Shown: positions 50,260 to 63,658, counted from the first letter of the stretch. The stretch: 64,000 bases of DNA from Todiramphus chloris collaris (GCA_025345505.1 JANVCC010000076.1:6745577-6809576), one strand, 5' to 3'. Notes: generated by a model not told the origin, from the letters alone. A program made the numbers and translations.

Positions 50260-51236
50260 GGTCTGAGGTCCATGGATTGGCCAGGTCCATGGACTCATCC
50301 GGTTAACTTAAATTTAGATATGAAATCAAATGTTAAAAAGCACACAAAGAAGTGACTCCTTCCAGTCCTTCCCTTATGCCTGTTTGGACTCTAGATCTTG
50401 TAAAATCACCAGGAATAGTGTCTGTCTTTGAAAGATGTTATGATTCTTGAAGTCATAATGTTTTCTTTAATAGCCTTGGTTCTTGGCTCAGTATTAAAGG
50501 TGAGACTCGTCATTACACTTGCAGGCACAACACCTTTATCATGCAAGGACTTAAAGAGATCAAAAATGATATGTACAGAAATAGGAATTGGCAGGACTGG
50601 AATCTAAATTTGTGTAAATCATGAGGAAGTTAGTTTATATGAATATCATTGGTCATGTTTTTCACAAAGACAGTTAAACGCTAAGTAAAGTTGCTGTGGA
50701 AAAAATACAATGTTGTTTAGATTGATTTGCATTAGAAAATGATTTTTTTTTTTCTGTAGGTTATGTACAGTACAAAATATTGTTGACAGCAGCATTGCTG
50801 CATTACGTTTTCTTCAACAAAGATTTAATCAAACTTTAACAGCTCAATTATTAGATACAGACAAGCAGCAGTCAGGACTGTTAAATGCTTTCTCTGCAGA
50901 TACTGTAGATTTTCTTAAAACCTTAAAAACTTGTCTGTCTGGCAACAGCCATAGAGTTTCTTCAGCATCAGGAATGTTAGTAAGCCGTGAAATACATGAA
51001 AGAATTAGACATATCCCCTGAAATTATATTTTCATCTGAGGAATCATGACACTACAGCATTGGACAAAGGAATTACATTTCAATGCAAATTAAGATGTAG
51101 CTATCAAACTCCTATTAATGAAGCTGAATGATTTCTACGTTCATTGGTTGTAACTGGAATCAATGGAACTTTTTTCTCACTTGTCATCATTTTGTTTTGT
51201 TGTTGCCTTCTCCTTTGCCAACTGGCCACTTTATGA
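50260..51236 (+). pseudogene. env-position remnant with membrane anchor
   Basis: Two parts support this. First, a frame with no stop runs from 50743 to 51018 (92 codons). It lacks an initiating Met near its start, contains one N-glycosylation sequon (NQT), and is rich in Leu, Gln and Ser. I cannot identify it, but it would fall in the env ectodomain. Second, 51147-51233, in a different frame, encodes a hydrophobic segment with FFSLVIILFCCCLLLC before a stop at 51234-51236. This is typical of an Env membrane-spanning domain with adjacent cysteines for lipid attachment. The stop and frame change between the two parts mean no intact Env. The upstream part, 50260-50740, holds stops and no clear motif. 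Confidence 0.6.
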
Positions 51237-52390
51237 AACAAAAATGTGCAGTCAAAGGATTGCTTTTTATTCAGCATGCTATTGTAAGAGATTCAGAGTT
51301 TTGGCTTGTTCAAACAAGCAGCTGTTACTCTTAAAATTCTAAAAAATTCAAAACAATGAATTTATTCACAAATCCAGGGTAAGATACTTAGCCCTCATAC
51401 AGTCATCTTGAGATACACACATTTTAGGGATTTCAAAGCTGCTTTAATTGTGAAACCTCTGTTTTGTTTCTTATAGAGTCATTATAGCTATCAAGACGTG
51501 TACAGACCTATGGAGAGAACCAGCATAGCAAAGATTTACCATGTGGGAAGTGGCTGGTGAAAGGTACTTACCAAGAATACTTCCTTGCTCAGAGAATATA
51601 GCTGGTCATTAAACTGGTGAATAGGGGTTCTGAGTGATGGTATGCAGTAGATATAGCAGGCAGTAGTGCATGTCTACCATCTTAATATGGTCTAACCAAA
51701 TGGACTGCAGCAAGGGCATTCATGATTAAGTGTAAAATTATCAGAAGCATCTAAATACAACCTATGAATCATGTTCAAAACCACAGTAATACACTCTTTC
51801 ATCATTTTAAAGAAAGACCTAAGTTATTCTCATTCGTATTTGTGCAGTGAAATATTTGTTGCACTGCTGTTCAGAACCAGCAGGAAAGGATCTAAGCCAG
51901 CAACACCAGCACAATGCTCAACATAACCTAATCTGTCTGTCTGCCACCAGCCCTAGTTGTACAATTTCATTGACACATTTGTGCATTGGATTTGTTCAGA
52001 GAGTGGCTTGAAAGAAATTTCATCTACTCACAAATTTAGCAGGTAGATGCAGCTCACTTCTGAGCATGAGCTATAGCTTCTTGAGAACATAAATGAGTTT
52101 TAGAGATTTAGACTAATCTCAAAACCATTGTTCTGTTTCAGACTTTTGCCATTTCTAAGTAGAGTGGAAATACTATGAGTTTATACCTTTGTTCATCAGT
52201 AATCTTTTGAGTGACAGTAAATGAAAATGCTGACATTCCTCACCAAGTTCTCAGAAATTGACTAAAACAGATGGTAACTTTTCAGTGAAGCCTGTAGGAA
52301 AATTAGGGTTTCCTTTTGATTCATGTACAGAAATTTCTCCGGAGTTGCAGTTCAACAATTAATCTTCTTTGCTTCTTTTATTATTTGATT

Positions 52391-52409
52391 AAAAAAAAAA
52401 AAAAAAAAA
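52391..52409. repeat. Poly(A) run, 19 bases
   Basis: An uninterrupted A run between TTGATT and GAAGAG. No retrocopy is recognised in front of it. Confidence 0.9.
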
Positions 52410-55400
52410 GAAGAGTAAACCTTGGTACTAACTTTATTAACAGGGTGTCTGTAACAGTTTAGTATGTCTTCAAGGAAAACCACCTTTGTGACCCACAAAT
52501 ATTCACAGTACTCTTTGATAACCATGCCATTCATACTCAAGAATTCTGATGTTTTGCTTTATCCTGAATGCTAAAGAGTAGAATATTAGCCATGCATTTC
52601 AAGAAATGAAGAGTAAAGTGGGGAGAAGAGGAAATATCATTTAGTGTCTATGTTTCCTAATTCTGCTTAGAATTTGTTCAGTTTCAGAACCAGACATGCA
52701 AGCCATTATTCCACATTTCTTTCATCTGCAGCCTGGCCATATTAACCAATATGATAAGCAATTATCGATGTGGTTGAGTTTAACTGTGATTTTTATCTGT
52801 GCACAAATTGTTGTGATCTGTGCAATTCACCGTATATTCTCCTCTGTCATGCTGATAACATATACAAACTAAAAGTTGCTATTTCTGCATATTCTACTTT
52901 TGTACATTTTTGTTTCCAGGATCTCAGATAGCAACCCCTTACGGTCTTTTACACTAAACAAAAAAAGGGAAAAAATAATCTTATGTGATCTCTTTTACTT
53001 ACAAGGCAAACCCACTTCTGCATTCGATATTGCACAAGTACAGATCTGTCAAAAAAATACCCCAAACATATTTGTGCAAAATTATTTGGTTTGATACTGC
53101 AATATTGGAAGTAATGGGCACTGGAGATTTTATTGGGACAAATCGTGTTTTTGAGTGCCAAATGGAAACATTTTCCTGAAAGAAATGCTGATATGATAAA
53201 CACTAGCTTCTAAAGAACATGACTTAAGAGTTTGGTTTATACTAACATGATAGTTCTGCCAGAATGAAGGATCATATACTCTTCCTTTAGTGAAAGGAAA
53301 GCCTTTTTCAGTATGGTTTAGAAAACAAGGGAGATGCATGATTTTTTAACAATTTCCATTAAACCGTGGTGTGCCTGTTGCTGGATGAAAGCGGGTTTTT
53401 TCCCTTCTGTATTTTTATGGGTATGCCAATGCCTACAGTGAGAGAGATCATTCAACAAGTACAATTACATACAGCTATATGGTGACTTCTTTGTTTTCAG
53501 AACTCACAGCAGTGGTAAGATTTCAGATCATTTCTGAAGTAATGGAAATGGGCCATGGTTCTGTGGTTGTTTCTAAGTGCCCTTTTCAGATTCACATCTC
53601 TTTTCTATCTGATTCAGCCATGAACTTTCCTCTGACTCAAACAGTGGCAAACCCTGCAGAATGACTTCAGAAATAGAATAAACTGTAAACTCCTTGAGTA
53701 ACTGTAATAATAAAATAAAAATATTTGAGGTGTTGTATTACCTATGCTAAGCACACTCAGACCCATTTGTCCTACTGACCAGGGACTGAGAAGAATCAAA
53801 AACCTCTTTTCACAAGTTATTAAATTCACATAAGAAAAGAAGCCTCAAACATCTATTTATATATAAAAGTAGGAGTGAAGTTGTGCATGTCCTATATGTA
53901 GGACTAATTTTTGCTCATCGTCTATGAAATGCTGCAAAGTATGGAACAAGAATGGGGTTTTTTTTTGCATACATAGCTTCTCTGTTTCTTCTAATCCAAC
54001 CCAAGATCAGGAGCAATAGAAAGATGACTTAGAAAAAAATCTTTTCTTCCTCTTATCACTTGTAATTTGGAGTAACAACCTCAAACAATTTTTTTTACAC
54101 ATTCTTATGTGATTAAAAGCTACCAGTGCATTTAGATAGAGCTAACCAAAATTTTAAAAAATAATAATAATTTAAAAAATTTTGATATTTAGAAAAATGA
54201 GTTAAAATACACTGTGTTACTGTATGTTCCCTGCTTTTCTATATATCAGTTGCTCAATATACTTGGCTTATCTGAGTGCTTGGAACTTGCTTATGTGATT
54301 GCCTGTCATATCCTCCAGAACAAAACAGCTTATTTCATCTTCCAACCCCCTCCAGACATCTTTTTAACCCACTTAGCTTTCTTTTAGCTTTTGGAAGAAC
54401 TTGGAAAGAATTAGCAGATATAGCTAATTCAGCGGAAATGAAAATCAAGGAGAACTCCACCCCTTGAGAATGGTAAGTCTGGCTTGGCAGGAGATGATTT
54501 CTTGGCAGTAGGATCTTACAGAGACATATGTTGCATGGGAGGATGGGCTAGCTTTGACATATTTTCTGTCCCAAAAATCATCCTATATAGATTTCCAAGG
54601 AAAAGAACTAAAAAGTAAATGTATTCATTGTATTTTCAACTCTTTAAGCAAAGAATGAAAGTGAAGTTGTGAGGTTTGAGAAAATGCAGAGTGGTCTGAA
54701 TATTTGAAATCTTTTAACCTTAAATGGAAGGGAAAAGATATTTTCTTCAGGCCAAAAATTAAAATACAAGCCCTGGGAAATTTTTTCATTACTAACATTC
54801 ATCTGAGACTGAAGAAAGTGACAAACTGTGGAAAGCTATGAAGCTTCTATAAGGCCTGGAACTTCATTAAGTTCTGTCAAAGTTTTTAACCATTAACATG
54901 TTGATCAGTTTAGTAAAGTGGTTGGCTCAAGATTCAGGTTATGTATAAACCATAACACACTGTTTTAATTGAAGGATCTCAAAGCACATTATGGGTATAT
55001 GCTATTCAAAACTAAAAATATTGGGAATTCAGAAAGAAGTATTAACTGTCCTGAGGAATAATCTTTTCATTCTGTATATAAAGAGTTGCTTAATTTTCCA
55101 CATCTATGTACTCTAACTGCACAACTGGAACGTACATCCCTAAATTCATCCCCATAAACCTTTTTGCTTCACATTGTTTTGTAATTATACAATGCAGAAC
55201 TCCTGTTTTGGAGGTAGGGGAGATTAATGAAGGGGTCTGGAGAATGGCCATTAACCCAATTGTGTTGGTTTTATCTAATCAGGTGTGAATTTTATCCACA
55301 GAATCATGTTACAATACAAAATTAGGATGCTGATAAAGGATTATATGGTAAAATGAAAAAAATTATAATCTTCAAAGAAAATAAAATGAAACAGGAATCT

Positions 55401-57298
55401 CCTAGTTTTCCTTATAATTTATATACATAGAGCTGACACAGCTTGATTCATGCCTATTTATATATTTCTTCTGAGACACTCCAAAGGTCTAATTAAACAA
55501 TGGAAGTTTCGTTTTGACAAAGCAACATAATAAAACAAACCCATATGTCCTTCAGAGAGTCTTGATAGTCTTCACATTATGTTATTATAACATCTTGAAG
55601 ATACTTACCGCTTGTCTTGTCTGCTGGCAAGCTGCTGGCTTGTCTTCTCTTGCTGAGTTTTGATATATTATTTATATCAGTGGCCCCAAGTCTTTGACTA
55701 TGCAAGAGAGAGTGATGAGCTTTCAGAGAAAGCTTTGGAGACTAAAGTGCCTAAGAGTTTTGACAGTGACAGAGCACCCCAGAGTCCCTATAATTCTGCC
55801 ACAATAGAAAGCCTGCACTGGAATCAGTGAGTGGTTCCATTGTCATCTATTTAATACACAGAAAGGAGAGATATTGTACGTGTGTATTTATTTCTTCTTT
55901 GCTTGTGCCTAAGAAACTATCCAAATATGTGGGAGTGATTTTTTTCTTATTTTACTCTCTTGAGATTTGAGAGGCAAAAACAGAGTTGATTTTTTCTCCT
56001 GTCCTCCATTTTTCCACCTTAGCCTCATATTTCCTGTTAAAGTGCTTTTGTACAAGAGATACTGAATCTTTTTAAAAGAAAATAATGCATTCTTTTGGTG
56101 TTCTCCCATGGATACGTGCTGTGACTGAGATGCTAATTGCTATGCAGTTTTTATTGTGAAAAATCTTAAATAACACTAAAGTTCAGAGACAGCAACAATT
56201 GGTAGGGGAAATAGAGAGATAGAGACAGACTTTCAAAGCCTGTAGACCCATGAAGTGCTTTCTTGTGAGGTATGGTCAGTCCTGTGGAAGCTGAAGAAAA
56301 TAGACTGAAATGAAAGAAATTTACTATAACTAATGACAGCACCAAACCTGCTAAGGATGAGGGGGAAAGGAAAAATCTATTTAGTACTGGTAGTAGGGCC
56401 CAACGTTAAGATATCTGTAAGAGCCAGGACTTAATTTGGACAAAACACGGGAGAGAAATAATAAAATACGTATGAAGAACAATTCAGTAGTAAAGTCAGT
56501 AGTCCACATAAAAAGAAGAGATAAATAGTATGTAGCACACAGAGATATAGGTTCCAGACTCAAGTTATGAGAGTATTTACTAGATTAAAATCTATCTGCT
56601 ACCTTTGCAGGATCCATATTGCATGCCCATGCAGGATTGGGTGCCTGCAAAAAAAAAAAAAAGAAAAGAAAACATTTTTGAAAATTTGATGATTTGTGAT
56701 AGACACGTTAATTTTTGTAAAGCTGTGAAGCTCTGAATCACTAAATTGATCCTTTACCAGAAGTTCCTAAATACCAAGCATCAAAACTTCCAGATTAAGG
56801 CTGATGACTTACATTTCAAATTTTGATCTGCTTATAGCATTGCTACTTAACACAAACTCATGTGTCTGAAGATAACTCTCTAGCTCACAGAGGAAATCCT
56901 TTGCATCTTGAAGGCTTGGTATGAAAAGTGGAATAGAGTTTAAAAGCTATTAAGTGACCATGATACTCATTTGGAAGCCATGCAAATGCTTACATTTTAG
57001 AAAACTGGAAAGACTTTTCAGAATTGAGTTGGGCATTCATACTTGTGCTTTGTCAAAACCCAGACATTAATACTACTAAAGCAGTGAACATGAGTGAGAT
57101 AAAGTGCAAATACCATCTAAGATATTACCACCCTCAGTCTGAAAAATAGGTGGACAAAATATATGGAGAATAAGAAAATTAGCAAAAAAAACCCCAAACA
57201 GCAGACCCAGGAATAAGTCTTCTATATACCCATAAAAAACATTCTTAATCAAAATATTTCACTTTATACTTCAGCTTCTAAATATTTTTCTTCTTTTC

Positions 57299-57315
57299 TT
57301 TTTTTTTTTTTTTTT
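57299..57315. repeat. Poly(T) run within a T/C-rich tract
   Basis: Seventeen T, preceded by TTCTTCTTTTC and followed by CTCCCTCC, so the plus strand is pyrimidine-rich over about 45 bases. Confidence 0.85.
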
Positions 57316-60300
57316 CTCCCTCCAATCTCCATTTTACTCTTCATTCTTATGGTAATTGAATATTCACTTGAAATGTGTAATTTGATAATAAGTGTTAGAT
57401 GAAGCAATGGCTATAATTTCTGGTGAGGCCTTTTACTGTAGATGCCTTAAATCAAGTGAAAAGGGAAACAAATTAGCATGTCTAACTGTTCTCCATCTCT
57501 TTTCAGTTGGCGACCTTCAGTCTTTAGCAAACCAAAACAGATATTCACACACACTTTGAAAGACAGTAATAACTTTATTGTCTGTACTTTATTTAAATTT
57601 GCATGTCAAATGTCTATTCATGATAAACTGCTATGAGCTGTGAAAATTATTTAACAGCTGAGATTCATGACCATTTTTCTTTAAAGATGAATGTGGAAAT
57701 TTGTCCTGTAAGCTGTACCTGACTGATTTTATATACATTTATATAAATAGATTTTAGAAAGTGCATCTCATTAATTATTCTTATATGACCATCTAGATCA
57801 TTTCTGCAAGCTTCTTTCAATCTTTCATGATAGTAACACAATGCTTAAGCATTACTATTTAAATACTTAGTCCAGGGCACTTCAGGAACAGACTGCTGCT
57901 AAGTTTCTTTTCCCATAAACACAATGTGCTGACTATCTGTCTGTCTGTGTCTGTTATCTTGGGTTTTCATTAATCAGTGGTCAAAGAAACTCTCATGTAA
58001 ACAGGTTTAATTTGCAAAAGCAGCAAGAATTGTGCAACCTTAGAGAACACTGAACATTCATATGTAACAAATCATTCTTATGGCAAATGAAAAAAACCCT
58101 GTAAATCTAAGGAACAAGTGCTGCCTGTAAAGCTTTTTGCAATATATTCTGCAAACTAAGTAATGGTTTCAAAATTTAAGATGCTGAAGTACATACTCGA
58201 ATATCAGTACATTCTTTGCCAGGAATAACAAGTTAAAAATCTAAATACATCTCCATATCAGCAAAATTTCACTATGGCAAGATTTAATTTGCATGACATT
58301 CTCCACTGAGTGGTGAATAATTGGATGTGAAATCAGAAGAATTTCCTTTGTGGCTGGTGAGAAATTAACACACTCTCTCCAAACAGGCTCCACCCTTTAG
58401 AGCTGATATATATTAAATGCGCTTTTGCCTAGAACTGTGGCAGCAAGGGTAAAAGCAATTGTATTTCATGTAGCATCTCTACGCTAAAATGTTTCACTAC
58501 CAAAGTCAAGCCCATTAGAAAAGGGGAAAAGAATGATGATTACTCTACAATTCATACAAAAGTATACATGCTAACTAAACTGACTGGTGGCAATTAATCA
58601 AATTAATGACAATCATGAGGGGTCAAACTAGTGAAGATAAAAACAAGATAGATCACCAGGACTTTATCACTATCTGACTACTATGTTTCTTGTTGCCCAA
58701 CACTATCAATGCCTTCCCCCAATTACCTGATTTGACTTCCTTGCCCACCTCCTGAGTAGGATACTTAATTGAGCTCATTAAGTGGAACTTAAACATTCCA
58801 ATTTGCTGATTAAAATTGGTATGAGAAGCACACACTTTGATTATGTTTACCTTTGTATTTATCCATTCTTTTCTTCCATGGTAATTGCATCTCTAATACC
58901 TGCACATCCCTAGATGTATCTATCTTTAGGTTTTAAAAAGTCCTAATAAAAATGTTTGTTTCTTATCTGGAATACAGGAAATCTCATTAGACGAACATAC
59001 TGTTAACTTAACTGTCCCAGTTCAGACAAGAAGACAATTATCTCCAGATCATAAACATGGCTGTTCAGGAAACAAAGTGACGAAAGAAAAGTAGAGCTTG
59101 TTGATTGTGAACTATACATTTAAAGCTGTACTTAGACTTTCTGTCAATATTTGTGGATCTGCAAGTGTTTTCTGCACTTCCAGGAATACTTCTGGGCTTG
59201 CTGTGCCCCATGCCCTTTTAAAAGATATGCAGATGCATTTCATCTGTTTCTCTTGTTTTACCCATTTAAGGGTTCTTGTGGGAATTAGCGATTCTTTCTG
59301 ACATTCTTTCATGCAAAATATTTTTTTTTTGTGACCTTTAATTTAGCTTCTCTAAGATTTTAAACATTGATAGATTTGTGGTGAAACATCACTGAATTTG
59401 ATGATTGTCTACTCACAAATAGGTTCATCATGTTGTTTGTTGGGCTTTTTTCCCCCAATAGTTTACAATTTCAGTGTGATTCCCATAGTTTTAAAAGAAA
59501 GGGAAAAAAGATATTACTGTGAAATTACGATGTTTTCTGCTTTAGCCTCTGAATATGGCTTATAGGAGGAATAGTAGTGTGTAAATTACTGTGGAATGAT
59601 TTGGTTTATGATCACTTTACAGAAAAAGGTACCTGGGAATGACAGATGTGTTTCCCATTGGATTTTGCGAATTAAATGCTGCAAGAGGAGAATGCCTGAA
59701 ATAAGGGACAACATGAATTTTCACATTCCAAGCAATCAGAGCTGAGAGAAGATACAAATATATGTTTTGAAACAAGTAGGACATGTGATCTAACAATTAG
59801 AGAAGAAGCCCCATGTAGTGAAGGCTCCCAGAGAAGTTCTGTTCTGTCTGTGGTAATTTTGCCATTAAGTTCGGTACGAAAAAGATTTCACTGTAGAAAC
59901 TGTAGAAAAATACCTTCTTTTTTTTTGTGTGTGTGATTTCTTGTGGCTGTACAGACCCCAAAGTCATAGCCACATATCCTATCACAAGCATATTTTCTTG
60001 TCTTAAAAATGACAGTCGTGATCTCTTTACATTCTCCCACTACAGAAGCAGAAATAACAGCAATTTTATTTTGAAATGACAATCATCACAAGCACTTCTG
60101 TCGCTCCCAAAGATCTTATTTTTTTTCCTTTGGTTGATAACAAACCTGAACCACAAGTGGTTGCAAGATCCCTGGTAGAAATTGGGGCATGGAACTCAAA
60201 GAAAAAATTTGTTAAGTTCTCTTGGCACAGGAAATCCAGATATGAAAAGGTATGTGGGACCCTTTCTGTATCTCACATATGCATAAGCAAGGAAGATATG

Positions 60301-60930
60301 TGTCCTCTGTTAGCTTCATCTTCCACCACTCACACTGAAAAATGAATGTCCATAACCTGTCCAGAAATATTTAAAAAATGCACTCACAAGAAATGCAGGA
60401 TTATTTTCAATATTTAATTACCCATACTGAGCTAAGAGCTCTAGGATTTGCTTTATTAAAAAAATCTGAAATCTAAGCAAAAATAGGAATGAACTGATTA
60501 GCAGTTATCTAAGAATAGAATAATCTAAAAAATAACATAATTCAGTCTTTTTGCAAGCTATAAACATTTCTTTTAATCATAATTACTATGAATTTCTGAA
60601 TGTAGGAATATGAGCAACACTATGAGAATAGGTTTATATTTCAAATGATGGTAAATTTAGGTGTAAACTGCTTACCAGACTAGAGTTATAATGAGGTACT
60701 TTTTGAAAAGATACACACAGTCCTAGTACTAATAAATTCTATTTTCAGACTTTCTATGCCAAAGAACAAAGAAAACAAATGCTATCCCACAGTGATGGAA
60801 ATAAACAGCTTTCACTTTGTATGAGGCCATTTTTCAAAGTCAGAATGTTCTTCAGCTTATCATACAGAAAATATTTAGTGCCTATATGCACATATATAAG
60901 CCTGACATAAAAAATGAAAGGTAAAATGGC

Positions 60931-61532
60931 ATTCCTCAGGGGTCACTATTGGGACTGGTGTTGTTTAACATCATTGTTGGTGACATGGACAGTAGGATCA
61001 AGTTCATTCTCAGCACGTTTACAGACAACACCAAGACGTGTGGTGTTGTTGATACACTGTAAGCAAGGGATACCATCCAGAGGGACCTTGATTAGCTTAA
61101 GACATGGGCCAGTGACAAACCCAACTAGGCCAAGTGCAATGTCCTGCACCTGGTTTGGGGCAATCCCAAGCATAAATACAAGCCAGGCAATAAGTGAATT
61201 GATAGGTACTTAAAGAGGACCTACAATGAAGCTGGGGAAGGACTTTTTACAAGGGAATGTAGTGATAGAACTAGGGGTAATAGCTTTAAACTGGAAGAGG
61301 GTAGATTTGATTAGATGTAAAGAAGAAATTCTTCACTGAGAGGGTGGTGAGACACTGAAACAGGTTGATCAGAGAAGCTGTGAATGCTCCATCCCTAAAA
61401 GTGTTCAAGGCCAGGTTGGATGGGGCTTTGAGCACCCTTGTCCAGTGGGAGGTGTCCCTGCCCGTGTCAGAGGGGTTGGAACGAGATAATCTTTAAGGTC
61501 CCTTCCAACCCAAACCATTCTATGATTCTATT
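60931..61532 (+). mobile_element. CR1 LINE with RT domain end and 3' UTR
   Basis: The longest CR1 copy in the window, plus-oriented. It begins in the reverse transcriptase domain: from 60934 the frame reads PQGSLLGLVLFN, and FTDNTK at 61018-61035 is the decayed catalytic motif (FADDTK in active CR1, so the second aspartate is lost). IQRDLD and NVLHL follow. A stop interrupts the frame near 61062. At about 61190 the sequence leaves the coding part and resumes in the 3' end (GAAGCTGGGGAAGGACTTTT), so part of the ORF2 C-terminus is deleted. It ends with TTCCAACCCAAACCATTCTA and TGATTCTATT. The 5' part of ORF2 and all of ORF1 are absent, as usual for 5' truncation. Confidence 0.95.
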
Positions 61533-63558
61533 AAAAAAATCTACGTAAGTTACCCATACAGTCTAGACAGTGAAGAACTGAAATAATTTCTCTCCAGATG
61601 AGTAAAATATAGAAATTTGCTGAACAGGATAAAAATTGACAACTCTGTGAAAAAGATTGAAACAAAGATACAAAATCATCAAGATAGATAACTGACATCA
61701 TGAGCAGCAAAATAAAGCAAACAAACTGTGGGTATTTTTATTATTCAATATAGAAGTACTATTACTTTTACCCTCAAGAATAACAAGGATACAGAATCCA
61801 AATGTTATAGCACAATATGGGACTAGCTTTATATGGGTTAAATGGAGTTATCCCCAACTGCACATCAGGTTGCTGTGCCTGCTCACTATAAAGCACTGTT
61901 AAGCAATAAAGAAGGCTCAAAGATTTAGTGGAGGGTAGATTTGTGATTTGTCTAAGCCTGTAGCTGTCTGGAAACCTGCTAGAATCAGAGCTGTAATACT
62001 GTCTGACTCGCCATAAGGAGAAAGACCAGGCCCTTTGGTGAAGTGAGGAAAGGGGGCCTTCAGAAATGCTGAGCTTTCTACATGGAAATGGAGCCTGAAA
62101 AAATAGTTTTGTTGAGTTTCAGGGTTTCTACTGTGTAAATCGATACAGGTGGATGGTTTTCTGTCTCTCTGGGAGTCTGCAGTGGTCTATTTATATCTAA
62201 AGGAGAGAAAAGCTCTTTGAAGTCAAAGAAGAGGATTGGCAGCTTAATCTCAGTAAAAAGTCTCTGAGGGGAAAAGCTGCCCAGTAGGTGAAATAGTTAA
62301 AGGCCCTCACTTCTTATGGTTATGGTTTTAGTTAAAACTTTTATGTAGAAGTGTTTGAATTTCCTTATAAACTTTACTACCTAGGCAACTGGACTAAGAA
62401 AAAACTTCTGAAACTTCTTTTCAATTAGAGGTAATTGAGGCAGACTGATTCATACATCCCGGGGTAGCAGGTTCTGGAAGGCATTCTTCTAAGTCTGTAA
62501 TAGAAATATAGTTGATTTAGGAGCAGCAGGTTAGTCTTTTTTTTTTTTAAAGTTCTGTAGAAGTAAACATTTTTAAATAGAACTCAGGGTAAAGAGGAAA
62601 ATACATCTTTTGACTAGTGATCACTTTCAAACTGCATGTTGCCACAGGATCAGGTAGTTGCTTGCATTTAGATTGCTTGTCTGAGCTGCATCATAGCATT
62701 GTGCTAACTCAAAGATGACCAATCCCTACAAGAGTTGACCAATCATACACTGTGATAATTAAAATCCACATCTTAAGTACTTGTATATTAGTGCAAACAT
62801 CTAATAACAGTGCTTGCTTTCTCTTTGCTAAAATCTCATCCATGAAATGGAGGATGAGGAAAGAAAAGTAACTGATGGCTATTAACTGATGAGTGGCTGG
62901 CAATCCTCATCTGCCTCAGGTGTTCCGTGAAGGCACTTTCACAGGATTTAGGGAAAATAAGTTAGGAAAAATTTAAGGGAATGTTACGGAAATTCTGATT
63001 ATCCTTTTCCTGTCACAGATGGGTAACTTGGCTTGCCAAATGCAGGTAGCTGAAGATGGAAGAGTCACGACTTTCAAATCTGTTGTCCAGGTAGTAAATC
63101 AAAACAAAAATACTCTTTTTATTTAACTTATAACCATATAGTATTATGACTACAGGAAAAAATGCGTTCCTCTTCACCTATTAAGTTTTCTAAAGCAGAA
63201 CTAGATCCTAAATTTCTCTACAATGCCACAATACTAACTGCAGATAAATTATATGGCATGAGCAGGAAAATGGTAAGTTGACTGTAGGGGCAATGAGCCA
63301 TGTTTAGTGTCTGAGCCACAGGGATGAGTTCCTAGAACATCAGCTCATCCCTGTTGATGATGTGTAGATAAAATTCTGGATTAATGCCAAATCTAACACA
63401 CCTACTATCGTAAAGTTTGCAGTTGGTAGAACAGAAAAAAATCTGTTTTCACTGACTCTATACAAACACTCCTTTCATGCTAAGTAAATAGCAAAAAGAT
63501 TACTTGGGTTATTACAAAGTTACTCACCTTGTAACTTGTAATAAGTACTACTTCCCCC
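61533..63558. other. Unique non-coding DNA up to an assembly gap
   Basis: No gene is visible. The stretch from about 62020 to 62500 is less AT-biased and could be an old unrecognised repeat, but I cannot match it. It ends in CCCCC against the gap. Confidence 0.5.
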
Positions 63559-63658
63559 NNNNNNNNNNNNNNNNNNNNNNNNNNNNNNNNNNNNNNNNNN
63601 NNNNNNNNNNNNNNNNNNNNNNNNNNNNNNNNNNNNNNNNNNNNNNNNNNNNNNNNNN
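63559..63658. other. Assembly gap, 100 N
   Basis: Exactly 100 N, the conventional length for a gap of unknown size. C-runs on both sides (5 C before, 8 C after) suggest that sequencing stalled in a C/G homopolymer or G-rich structure. The frames that cross it are artefacts. Confidence 0.98.

Larger units (their letters stand above)
48148..51240 (+). mobile_element. Decayed endogenous retrovirus, 5' LTR plus gag-pol-env remnants
   Basis: An old provirus in plus orientation. In order it shows a 492-bp LTR, a primer-binding-like site, a gag-position remnant, a protease fragment, reverse transcriptase palm and thumb fragments, an env-position region, and a membrane anchor. About 2.6 kb of internal sequence survives, against the several kilobases of an intact provirus. 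Most of pol (RNase H, integrase) is therefore deleted or unrecognisable. The coding parts lie in different frames with stops, so no protein of the element can be made intact. I find no 3' LTR downstream; it was lost or is too decayed to see. The presence of an env anchor argues against a plain ERVL, which usually lacks env. I leave the class open. Confidence 0.85.
51241..60930. other. Unique AT-rich non-coding DNA
   Basis: No gene is visible. It holds an A19 run at 52391-52409, an A14 run at 56649-56662, a T17 run at 57299-57315, and a short TCTG repeat near 57935. The 58260-58450 part is simple-repeat free, includes an octamer ATTTGCAT at 58287-58294, and is a possible conserved element by appearance only. 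Overlapping short frames at 52876-53339 and 59098-60345 lie on both strands and match nothing I know. I see no second LTR downstream of the retrovirus. Confidence 0.55.

Noticed and set aside
57930-57955. TCTG/TG repeat as a possible microsatellite
   Set aside because: It is too short and impure to call beyond a mention.
60914-61213. 99-codon frame with ATG
   Set aside because: It is a wrong-frame reading across the CR1 copy. The true CR1 frame is offset and broken.
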